DNA of 23,614 bases, taken from assembly GCA_003427395.1 (NCBI GenBank), contig BFEA01000300.1, positions 1,135,593 through 1,159,206 on the forward strand. Reading direction: 5' to 3'. Source of the stretch: Chara braunii. Its lineage: Eukaryota > Streptophyta > Charophyceae > Charales > Characeae. The notes below the pieces were generated by a model. That model saw only the letters and a list, made by a program, of their open reading frames with translations, was not told the DNA's origin and searched no databases. The translations under genes were made by a program, and so were the position numbers. Shown piece by piece: positions 16,345-23,614 of the stretch; position 1 is the stretch's first letter; each line of letters starts with the position of its first letter.

Positions 16345-16440
16345 CCTGTAGACCCTGTGAGCCTCGAACCCACGACCTGTCCCTAAAAAGTCATAGGTTA
16401 GTGCTTCTTCATCAGTTGGGTCGTCGGGACTTGAACCGTA
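16345..16440 (-). other. tRNA-like sequence with two T-arm/B-box motifs (possible SINE-type fragment)
   Basis: On the minus strand, GTGGG-TTCGAGG-CTCAC (16373-16357) forms a proper 5-bp T stem (one G-U pair) with a 7-base loop. It is preceded by a 5-base AGGTC variable region and a CCTA/TAGG anticodon-like stem. A second B-box match, GGTTCAAGTCC, lies 68 bases upstream (16437-16427), about one tRNA length away. Acceptor stems do not pair, and D arms are unrecognisable. This is therefore a tRNA-derived relic or dimer and not a working tRNA. Confidence 0.4.
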
Positions 16441-16500
16441 GTACTTCCGAATAGTCATCTTAGGAGTCTGTCTATCGGTCTAGCCTAGTTCCTTCAGGCC

Positions 16501-16574
16501 TGTAGGGGTCAGTCTAACCAGCTAGGAGTTTCTGGAAGCCGTTAGTTGACCTTTCGGGTCTGTAGGGGTCAGTC
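16501..16574 (+). repeat. 60-bp-spaced direct repeat in putative U3
   Basis: TGTAGGGGTCAGTC occurs at 16501-16514 and 16561-16574. Each copy is preceded by a similar TTCRGG(C/T) word. Repeated motifs in U3 are often promoter elements, but that role is inference here. Confidence 0.6.
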
Positions 16575-16667
16575 AGTAAGTCTACCTAGTCTAGTCAGCA
16601 AGTTCCAGGTGGGGCTGCACACTTTTGGGCCTAGGACCGGTGGCAGGCCAGACCACCAGCGAAACAG

Positions 16668-16675
16668 TATAAATA
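16668..16675 (+). promoter_or_regulatory. TATA box of the retrotransposon LTR
   Basis: TATAAATA lies about 710 bases upstream of the primer-binding site, with GC-rich DNA before it. Transcription would be expected to start near 16700, just upstream of the CATTCATTCATTCGCC word. Confidence 0.55.
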
Positions 16676-16890
16676 AAGAGGGAGCGCTCAGCCATTCATT
16701 CATTCGCCAGTGAGCCATGTGGAAGTGCTGCTGAAGAGACTTGTGCGTTGGAGATCTGCAGGAGCCCGAAGGAGAAGTGGGCAGTAGCCACAGCCGCTAG
16801 AGGAGGAGGAAGACGACGGTGGCCATAGCCGCCAGCTTGTTGGCGACAACAGTGTGTGTGTGTGTGTATGTGGACATTCAGGGTAGATCG

Positions 16891-17312
16891 TAGCGTGTGC
16901 GTGCATGCGTGTGAGTGTGAGAAGGTGTGCCGCTGGAAGTTACAGCGTTTGGGTGGGAAGTCAGATTGGCGCCAGCCGCCATAGCTACAAGTGTGACAAG
17001 TTGACTTTTATGGAGTTTCCGACCAAAGACAAATCTCTGAGTTTTTCTGTGTGGGCGCTGTGCGCCATCTCATCCTTGTTGCTGATTCTGCATTGAAGAA
17101 GTAGCGTGTGCGTGCATGCGTGTGAGTGTGAGAAAGTGTGCCGATGGTAGTTACAACGTTCGGGTGGGAAGTCAGATTGGCGCCAACCGCCATAGCTACA
17201 AGTGTGACAAGTGTACTTTTACGGAGTTTTCGACCAAAGACATATCTTTGAGTTTTTCTGTGTGGGCATTGTGCGCCATCTCATCCTTGTTGCTGATTCT
17301 GCGTTGAAGAAG
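16891..17312 (+). repeat. 211-bp tandem duplication in the LTR (R-U5 part)
   Basis: TAGCGTGTGCGTGCATGCGTG begins at 16891 and again at 17102. The two units match along their whole length, with about 15 substitutions and no gaps by eye (roughly 93%). Each unit ends CATCCTTGTTGCTGATTCTGC(A/G)TTGAAGAAG. Each holds a 63-codon frame, but the differences are mostly amino-acid changing, so it does not look like a conserved protein. The second unit ends 66 bases before the LTR end. Confidence 0.9.
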
Positions 17313-17380
17313 TGTTTTTGACCATTGCAACTGTGTGCATGCATGTTGGAAGTGAAGTTGAAGATAAGTCTGATTTCACG

Positions 17381-17391
17381 GGTATCAGAGC
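17381..17391 (+). other. Primer-binding site (initiator Met tRNA)
   Basis: GGTATCAGAGC is complementary to the 3' end of plant initiator methionine tRNA and is the commonest plant LTR-element primer site (usually TGGTATCAGAGC). The first base is G instead of T. It follows a CA dinucleotide at 17377-17378, which is therefore the probable 3' end of the 5' LTR. Confidence 0.8.
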
Positions 17392-17457
17392 TGGTTCCCG
17401 CATTTGTCGCCGTGACGAAAAAGAAGACCACCGACGAGAATGCGAAAACGACGAGGG

Positions 17458-17582
17458 GAGAGAGAGAGAGAGAGAGAGAGAGAAGGATGCCCATGGGGAG
17501 GAAGAAGATAGTCCGCCATAGCGGACGACGACCATAGCCGCCAAGCTGGGAGGAAGAAGAAGACAAGTTGGACGAAGGAGTA

Positions 17583-17614
<32 letters not shown>
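17458..17614. repeat. Two (GA)n microsatellites in the leader
   Basis: GA runs at 17458-17483 and 17586-17614. Between them are GTCCGC-CATA-GCGGAC (17511-17526), a perfect small hairpin, and CCATAGCCGCCAAGCT, which echoes CCATAGCCGCCAGCTT at 16823 in the LTR. Minus-strand Ser/Leu-rich frames across the runs are artefacts. Confidence 0.9.
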
Positions 17615-17616
<2 letters not shown>

Positions 17617-17699
17617 GATGAAGGTGAGGGAAGCCATGGCCGGCCAAGAGGAAGGAGAAGTCGGCCATAGACAAGCGTAAGGACGAAGGAGGAGGAGGG

Positions 17700-17875
17700 T
17701 GAAGTTGACGAAGTTGACTGACGGAGGAGGAGCTCCAATAGCCAACGTTGATCGGAGCCGACCGGCGTTGACCAAAGTTGATTGGCATTGACCAAGGGTT
17801 GACCGGTGGGGTTTGACCAAGCTATTGACGAGCGTTGACCAACCAACGTGATTGTTCCCGTTGACCAAGTTGGAG
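17700..17875 (+). repeat. Degenerate GTTGACCAA array in the leader
   Basis: About ten GTTGAC(C)/TTGACCAA words at irregular 11-20 base spacing. TTGAC is also the core of plant W-boxes (WRKY sites), so it could influence transcription. It is equally a simple repeat. Confidence 0.6.
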
Positions 17876-18295
17876 TGCGGAGCGAGCAGCGTTTTAATCC
17901 CTTCAAGCCCTAGCACTTGTCCCTATGCCATGTGGATGATGCACACTCATCTTGGTACTTGATGAGAGTCAGTTGTCACCTCTTTCTGCATCGAGTCACT
18001 TCGGTCCAGGTCGATAGGTTTTGTGCATGTGGTGTGATAGGGGCTGTGAGCCAGTGTCTGCACGGGACTTAGTAGGGGTTTAGGTGTATTTGACGCTTGA
18101 CGACCCGGGAAAACACCCCAAGGACCGGTACATACCAGCATGTTGCTCTGGGTGGTACATTATACCCTAACTCTGAGCTGCAGAGTGGGTGTCCAATCTG
18201 TATAAGTCTTGAAAGGACTTTGGTTGTGATCGTCGTCCTGACTGCAATGTTAAAGAATTCCTGAGGAGTTGTGGGGGACCTCCTTAAAATGCCTC
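17876..18295 (+). other. Retrotransposon leader, nothing recognised
   Basis: Part of the long non-coding region between primer site and gag. I see no further motif. Confidence 0.4.
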
Positions 18296-18712
18296 TTGAT
18301 CAAGTAATGGTCCTGTAATGACAAACGAGTGAAGCATAGGCTAGAATCGAGTAGTGACAGAGTGCCGACCCGAAGTGGAAGCCAGGTGGGTTTCGGTGAC
18401 TCTGGTTGTGAGCGCATCCGTCGGCAGTGGAGGCCTGCTGATCAACCAATGGTCCTGTAGTGACAGACGAGTGTAGCATAGGCTAGAATCGAGTAGTGAC
18501 AGAGTGTCGACCCGAAGTGGAAGCCAGGTGGGTTTCGGTGACTCTGGTTGCGAGAGCATCCGTCGACACATGAAAGTTTGGTGACTGTGGTTGTGAAAGC
18601 ATCCGACAGTTGTGGAAAGACTGATGACTGTGGTTGCACCCGCATCCATCGGCAGTGGAAAGTTTGGTGATTGTGGTTGCGAAAGCATCCGACGACTGGT
18701 AACCTGGCTGAA
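18296..18712 (+). repeat. Leader tandem repeats: 142-bp duplication and exact 43-bp period array
   Basis: GGCTAGAATCGAGTAGTGACAG and the DNA after it occur twice, 142 bases apart (18341 and 18483). GGTGACTSTGGTTGYGARAGCATCCG-type units then repeat, with GCATCC at 18556, 18599, 18642 and 18685, exactly 43 bases apart. The GCATCC at 18414 fits the 142-base offset. Minus-strand frames across it are shadows. Confidence 0.9.
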
Positions 18713-19507
18713 GCAGAAGGGAGATCTTTGTAGTCCTATAGAGGGTTGGTGTACGTGTTGAGTAGTGGAATTGTCACCGATTGTGCACCTAACCTCTACA
18801 GTAAGGCTCAGGAAGAGAGGGCTGCCGCAATTCTCTGTGAGAAAAAGGAGAGGATGGAGAACAAAGAGTTGATCAGGTAGGCAAAGAAATTGGCCTTGCT
18901 GGAAGAGGAGGCGGCCGAAAAGAAACAGATGGAGGAAGAAATGGAGAAGTGGAAGAGAGCAAGAGGCAAAGCTGGTTGCCATGGAGGCAGAAGAGGAAGA
19001 AGAAGAGGTCGAAGGAGAGGAACCCTTGTTGAGAGGAAGGGGGAGGCGAGGTCCAGTAGACCTCCACCAGAGGAGGTGGAGAAGGCAGTGAAGGAATGGG
19101 TAGCAAACTTATCATTGGGGGAAGGCAGTGCTAGAGAGAGAAGCGGTAACAAGAGAGTTGGAAGGACAGAGGGATCCCTTGCGCCGACAAGCAAGGGAAC
19201 AGGAAAAACATTTGGATTGGAAGTTGCGCCTAGCACAAGAAAGGACAAGGCGCTTAGAGGTGGCAAAAAGGATGGAAAAGGAGTTAAAGGCGGCAGAGAC
19301 GAGGATGGGAAAGATCCAGGATGAGTCAGAGCCAGGAAAGAAGATCGACACCCTGTCCTGAAGCGTAGAGTCTATACTGACCGAACAATTGAAACATATT
19401 TGCGGCCATGATATCGCACTTGAATCCGTACGAGTCGGATTTTGAGAATTTGTGCAAGAAATGATGACCCATGTAGTTGGGGAGATCCATAGAGCGATAG
19501 GGAGGAC

Positions 19508-20476
19508 AAAGAAGTTTTGTACAGGCGCGATAGACGGTGCCAAATTAGCCACCCCCAAGGAGGAAGAGGTCCAACCACATTGAGAAATGGTCAAGGTCCG
19601 TTTTCTCGAGCCCTATAGTGGAAAGAAGGGGGAGGATTTTGTCGATTGAGAGGGCAATCTATTCATATATGTATCTACAGGGCGTAGCACACGAGGATCA
19701 TGTCTTGGTAGCCTTTCAGGCTCTGAGAGAGGAAGCGGCTAGTTTCGCACGATCGCTTGCACGCGCAGCCCACTGTAAGAATCACATGATCCAACACTCC
19801 ACCATCACCCACCTCACTGACTTCCTCGCCAAGTTGCGAGAACGCTTTGCGGACACCACAAGTGGGATAAAGGCTTCCGACAAACAATCCACACGCGACA
19901 ATGGAGGACCGTATTGCTCTAAAGGCCGCCATGGACGTGGTTATCGTTGTGCCAGGACACGAAGTGACTGAGGCCCAGCCCATCCAACTCTTTTAGGCCA
20001 AAGAAGTTTTGTACAGGCACGATCGACGGTGCCAAATTAGCCGCCCCAAAGGAGGAAGAGGTCCAATCACGTTGAGAAATGGTCAAGGTCCGTTTCCTCG
20101 AGCCCTATAGTGGAAAGGAGGAGGAGGATTTCGTCGATTGAGAGGCCAATTTATTCATATATGTATCTACAGGGCGTAGCACCCGAGAAGATCATGTCTT
20201 GGTAGCCTTTCAGGCTCTGAGAGAGGAAGCGGCCAGTTTCGCACGCGCAGCCCACTGCAAGAATCACATGATCCTGCACTCCACCATCACCCACCTCACT
20301 GACTTTCTCGCCAAGTTGCGAGAACGCTTTGCAGACACCAGAAGTGGGATAAAGGCTTCCAACAAACTCCAGACAATCCACACGTGGCAATGGAGGAGCG
20401 TACTGCTCTAAAGGCCGCCATGGGCGTGGTTATCGTTGTGCCAGAACACAGAGTGACTCCCGTCCAACTCTTTTAT
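19508..20476 (+). repeat. 492-bp direct duplication inside gag
   Basis: AAAGAAGTTTTGTACAGGC starts at 19508 and again at 20000. Both copies carry the capsid words AFQALREEAASFAR, THLTDFLAKLRERFADT and CCAACTCTTTTA. They differ by scattered substitutions and by short indels (a 12-base GATCGCTTGCAC-like block only in copy 1, a CTCCAGACA insertion only in copy 2). The first copy's end (TTTTAGGCC) runs directly into the second copy. A single capsid region is usual, so one copy is surplus. Confidence 0.9.
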
Positions 20477-21057
20477 CGCACATTGCCTGAGTAAGTGCAA
20501 GGGCACTTCTTTGCTAAAAAGCAACAGCCCGGAATGACATACGATGTCCTTAGTAAAGAGGCTGTCACGTTTGCTGCCCAAGTTATCCTAGTTACCACTT
20601 TCTGGTACAAGGATCTAACAAAGGGGAAAAAGTGGAAAGGATGCACCATCTCTGGCCAGGTCAAGGCCAAAGATAGTTTGATTCTTACAATGGAGGAAGG
20701 TGGTGTGGAGGAAGTCCCATATATTGATATCGAATGGGGACTATTAAAAGAAGAGGAAGATAGTATGGTCGAGAAGGGGAGTACCTACGCTGTTGTCGGG
20801 GCCAGAGGGAGGCCGCAAGGAGGAGGACGAGGCCGAGGCAGGAATGGCCAGGCCTCGGGTGGCCTAGGACAGGGTGGCCAGGGGGTTGGCGGCAACAAAG
20901 ATTGCCAAGCGGGAGGAAGGGGTCAAGGTCCCCCATCTAACCATCCGGATTCGAGTCGGTCAGCTCAGAGAAGAGGAGGATGGTACCCAGGAAGGCTTGA
21001 ACGGCGGCCCGGGGAATAGAGCAGAATGTATGGCAGGACCACGTAGACAAACACCAA

Positions 21058-21099
21058 TGCGTGTTTTGTGGAGACCCTGGGCACATCATTAAATTCTGC
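21058..21099 (+). other. CCHC zinc knuckle (nucleocapsid)
   Basis: CVFCGDPGHIIKFC gives C-x2-C-x4-H-x4-C with all ligands intact. This motif binds element RNA and marks the gag C-terminus. Confidence 0.9.
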
Positions 21100-21249
21100 C
21101 CAAAGTATAGGGATCGTGTTGCATCTGGGGCAGCAAAAGGCAACCACCGGTAGGGGTAGCAATTGCCTCTACCCCAAGAGAACGTGGAGATGAGAGCGCG
21201 CGCAAAGTAGAAACTCCCACTCCAACGTCTAGCTAGTTGCCTAAAGATT

Positions 21250-21750
21250 ACTTGTGTTAGAGTCTCTCTAGATGCTTCCCTCACAGGCCTACCCAAAGGG
21301 TTGAAAGAGAGAAGGCTTGCGTGGGCCAAAATGACGAAGGATGGAAAGGGGCAGCTAATCCTCGCAGATACAGAGGTCTTTAAAACTTGAGTAGGGGCCC
21401 GTATAGACAGTGGGGCCACCAGGAGTTATATCAGTCGTAAAGCACTGAAGAAGTTGAGGCTAAGCCTCAAAGTCCAAAAGTTGAAGGAACCTGTAGTCAG
21501 TATCCTCGCAGACAACCACACGATGCGGGTCGAGGAATACCTCGAGGGGAGTTCAGGCGTACTTCCGCCTGGACCAAGGAGGGAAGGTAGAGAAAGCCCT
21601 TTCACTCCTTGACTCCTTGTAGAGGAGAATCTCCCATTTGATATAGTACTTGGTACAGATTGGGGAGAGGCAGTTGAAGCCACTGTGCACCTTCGAGAGC
21701 ACGAGTGGAGGCTCCCTAGTCTGTTAAGAAAGCCCGCCTGTATCATGAGT
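21250..21750 (+). pseudogene. pol: Retropepsin-like aspartic protease, decayed
   Basis: RIDSGATRSYISRKALKKL, with the catalytic DSG triad at 21406-21414, opens the domain. The conserved flap-side DIVLGTDWG (about 21639-21665) lies in another frame after two frame changes and a TAG. The enzyme normally cleaves the Gag-Pol polyprotein as a homodimer. Upstream, 21120-21250, is a spacer with stops. Both key motifs are intact, but they can no longer be joined in one reading frame. Confidence 0.75.
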
Positions 21751-21767
21751 TAGGGGTAGACAACTCC

Positions 21768-22665
21768 TTGGCACACTGTTGCGTCAATGCTCCTGCGTTC
21801 GCTAGACTTGTCAGAAAGGAACAGCTTGAGGAAGAGGTGTTCGTCGCCTATGTTAGGCCAATCACAAACACGCCAAAGGGGGAAGAGAAGATCCATCCCA
21901 CTATTGGCAGTTTGTTGAAAGAATACAAAGACCTATCGGAGGCACCCTCGGGGGTAGTGTCCAAGGCCCATCCAGCACCGGATAGAGATAGAGCCTGGCA
22001 GGAGGACACCTAAGGGAGTAGTGTATAGAATGTCTCCCAAGGAGGTAAAGGAGGTATGCAAGCAATTAGACGAACTCCTAGAAAAAGGATGGATTGGACC
22101 TAGTTCATCTCCTTTTGGCGCACTTGTTCTTTTCGTCCCAAAGAAAGGGGGAGAATTAAGAATGTGCATAGACTACGGAAGTCTGAACACCATAACAATC
22201 AAAAATGCAGAACCCCTGCCCCGTATAGATGATCTATGGGAGCGGGTGGAAGGCTGCAAGTATTTCACAAAGATAGATTTGAAGTCGGGATACCACCAGA
22301 TTGGTGTACACCCTGACGATCAGTATAAAACGGCATTCCGGACTAGATATGGGCATTATGAGTTCATAGTGATGCCCTTTGGACTAACTAATGCATCAGC
22401 CACATTCAAGCGCTGTATGAACGACCTATTTAGACGTGGCTAGATAGATTTGTCGTAGTTTACTTAGACGATATCTTAGTATTCAGCAAGACCCTCGAGG
22501 AACATGAGGGCCATCTGAGGCAGATCTTGGGGAAGCTATGGGAAACTGGAAACTAACTTCAAGATTAACGCAAAGAAGTGCAAGTGGGCCAAGGCAAAAG
22601 TTCTTTACTTGGGCCACGTATTAGGTGGAGACGGCATTTGACCAGAGGTCTGAAAGATCGTAGCA
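21768..22665 (+). pseudogene. pol: Reverse transcriptase, decayed
   Basis: After a linker (21768-22013, ending in a stop) the frame 22021-22443 carries the RT fingers and palm: [45 protein letters not shown] with the first catalytic Asp, and [15 protein letters not shown]. It stops at a TAG (22441). The next frame reads [13 protein letters not shown], with the catalytic pair at 22467-22472. A TAA near 22555, a shift, and TGA codons near 22639 and 22651 (GDGI*PEV*K) follow. An RNA template would be copied by the intact family member. The Asp triad survives here, but the frame is broken in at least four places. Confidence 0.85.
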
Positions 22666-23235
22666 ATCAGTGGCGTGGTCGTTTTTAAGACTGGCCAAGT
22701 ACTATAGGAAGTTCGTAAGAAATTTCTCTACTATTGCTGCTCCCCTTCGCAGACTCCTAAAGAAGGAAGCAATCTGGAAGTGGGACCAAGATTGCACCTC
22801 GACCTTGATGAAGTTGAAAAAGGCTTTGGTAGAGTATCATGTCGATCCTTCATTGCCCTTTGTTGTGACTACAACCGCAATTCAGTATGGCATAGGTGTG
22901 ATGTCATTGCAAGATGACTACAATGGTTATAGACCCATAGAGTTCATGTCAGCTAGGTTGCCTTCGGAAAAGGTAGCAGCCTCAACATACGAGAGAGAAC
23001 TCTGAGCTCTCTGGCAAGCCTTAGATCATTGGAGGCACTACCTACTTGGGAGGCACTTCAAAAACCAAAGTCTATCCAGACCACGAGACCCTAAGGTGGC
23101 TGAAGACGCAAGCCAAGATGACGCCCTTATTGACAAGATGGGTTGCTGAGATAGACAGTTTGACTTTGAGCTTAAGCCCGTTAAGGGTAAGTACAATATA
23201 GTAGCCGATAGAAGAGCAGATTACTTCGACTCGAT
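22666..23235 (+). pseudogene. pol: RNase H domain, decayed, catalytic Asp lost
   Basis: FLRLAKYYRKFVRNFSTIAA marks the RT connection, with a segment before it apparently deleted at about 22670. The RNase H core reads FVVTTTAIQYGIG, where the first catalytic Asp of the usual TDAS motif is Thr (22874-22876). TYEREL (catalytic Glu) is present and is followed by a TGA at about 23003. The frame shifts again through DHETLRWLKTQAKMT and FDFELKPVKGKYNIVAD. The VAD aspartate is present, but the following ALSR-type residues are missing. The domain would degrade the RNA strand of the hybrid. This copy cannot. Confidence 0.8.
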
Positions 23236-23614
23236 GATATGCTATCTATATATAGGGGTGGACCTGCAGCAAAAGATAAAGGATGCATACGCTCTGGATT
23301 CGATTTACAACCACTTACTAAAATGAGTGAAAGAAGCCACTAATAGTGAGCCCAACTATTGAACCACGAAGGGGCTATTGTTTGAGAAGACCAATGTTGA
23401 TAGACTGTGCATCCCCAATGATGAGGAGATCCGTAGCTTGATCATAGGGGAATGCCATGATACAAAAGGGCACTTTGGTTGGCAAAAGACCTTGGCCAAC
23501 CTTATGATGTCGTATACATGGCTGGGAATGAAAGCAGACTGCATAAAATATGTTTGCAGCTGCAAAGTCTGTTAGCGCAAGAAGACAACAATACGAGCGT
23601 CGTTAGGTCTTCTC
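23236..23614 (+). pseudogene. pol: Integrase N-terminal zinc (HHCC) domain, truncated by window end
   Basis: The frame 23378-23575 reads NVDRLCIPNDEEIRSLI, ECHDTKGHFG and CSCKVC. The His pair (23456 and 23471) and Cys pair (23560 and 23569) form the HHCC zinc fold of Ty3/gypsy integrases. A TAG follows at 23572, and two earlier stops (about 23323 and 23359) separate it from RNase H. The DDE catalytic core, chromodomain if any, and 3' LTR lie beyond the window. Confidence 0.8.

Larger units (their letters stand above)
18803..21110 (+). pseudogene. gag: gag (capsid/nucleocapsid polyprotein), decayed
   Basis: Gag packages element RNA in virus-like particles. The N-terminal part is a Glu/Lys-rich coiled segment (AILCEKKERMENKEL, in-frame TAG at 18878, then LALLEEEAAEKKQMEEEMEK). 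It then shifts frame into EEEEEEVEGEEPLLRGR and again into VKEWVANLSLGE. A further frame (19128-19361) continues as a basic coiled stretch. The capsid-like part follows twice because of an internal duplication. The C-terminal part (20495-21019) contains WYKDLTKGKKWKGC and a Gly/Arg-rich run, and finishes with the zinc knuckle at 21058-21099. There is no convincing ATG. Stops and frame changes run throughout, so no full protein can be made. Confidence 0.75.
16475..23614 (+). mobile_element. Ty3/gypsy LTR retrotransposon, decayed, truncated by the window end
   Basis: In order on the plus strand: LTR-like DNA with TATA box, a methionine-initiator primer-binding site (17381), a long leader, gag with a CCHC knuckle, an aspartic protease (DSGA), reverse transcriptase (YLDD), RNase H and the integrase HHCC domain. 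Integrase after RNase H defines Ty3/gypsy and not copia. The left LTR boundary is unknown because the 3' LTR is outside the window, and 16475 is only a guess. At least a dozen stops and frameshifts make this copy non-autonomous. It belongs to algal/plant chromosomal elements that replicate through reverse transcription of a full-length transcript. Confidence 0.85.

Noticed and set aside
16905-17307. Two 63-codon ORFs with a hydrophobic C-terminus, one in each 211-bp LTR unit
   Set aside because: Both are open, but about ten of 63 residues differ and most base changes alter the protein, so there is no sign of coding constraint. They are explained by the duplication.
16475-17378. Exact coordinates for the 5' LTR
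   Set aside because: Only the right edge (CA before the primer site) can be supported. Without the 3' LTR the left edge cannot be set from this window.
17219-17916. Long Ser/Leu-rich minus-strand frames of 189 and 211 codons
   Set aside because: They are antisense readings of the GA microsatellites and GTTGACC array in the retrotransposon leader.
1-23614. CRISPR array or prokaryotic system
   Set aside because: None of the tandem repeats has uniform unique spacers, no cas-like or operon-like genes are present, and all other signals are eukaryotic.

Overview
The window looks like nuclear DNA of a green plant or charophyte alga. It is intron- and repeat-rich, full of microsatellites and long homopolymers, and holds a decayed Ty3/gypsy retrotransposon, a LINE fragment, and pieces of a PHD-finger gene resembling the plant chromatin regulator EDM2. 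The retrotransposon's coding style (Glu/Arg-rich coiled Gag start, one CCHC knuckle, gag-PR-RT-RNaseH-IN order) reminded me of elements from Chara-like charophytes. That species-level guess comes from memory, not from a search. Nothing looks prokaryotic: there are no operons and no long intact ORFs.

Layout. 1-2.5 kb: microsatellites, a dispersed-repeat remnant and unassigned DNA. 2.6-3.5 kb: an array of long imperfect hairpins built from TTCAGAATCTTCA-like words. 3.8-8 kb: many copies of a CCCGGG-rich, A/T-cored dispersed family, with a reverse-strand LINE fragment (4.2-4.9 kb) and a fold-back element (5.5-5.9 kb) between them. One family member (4981-5276) is complete and flanked by an exact 11-bp target-site duplication. 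8.4-10.1 kb: GGGTGG-rich DNA and two sets of tandem duplications. 10.5-12.8 kb: EDM2-like exon candidates, clearest at 11484-11833 (acidic stretch followed by CAICDDGGDLV) and degenerating downstream. 13.0-14.0 kb: purine-rich minisatellites and nested segmental duplications. 14.1-16.2 kb: repeat remnants and little else. From about 16.5 kb to the end: one plus-strand Ty3/gypsy element.

The retrotransposon reads as LTR with TATA box (16668), initiator-Met tRNA primer-binding site (17381-17391), a long repeat-laden leader (to about 18.8 kb), gag (18.8-21.1 kb), protease, reverse transcriptase, RNase H and the integrase zinc domain, cut by the window end. It has many stops and frameshifts, an internal gag duplication and a lost RNase H catalytic Asp, so this copy is dead. 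It may still serve as a template for siRNA or as a family marker.

The most novel-looking items are the Mutator-like mini-element with its 11-bp TSD, the tandem long-hairpin array, the fold-back element, and the EDM2-like gene. Assembly quality is imperfect: there are scattered Ns in homopolymers, so some frameshifts could be sequence errors.
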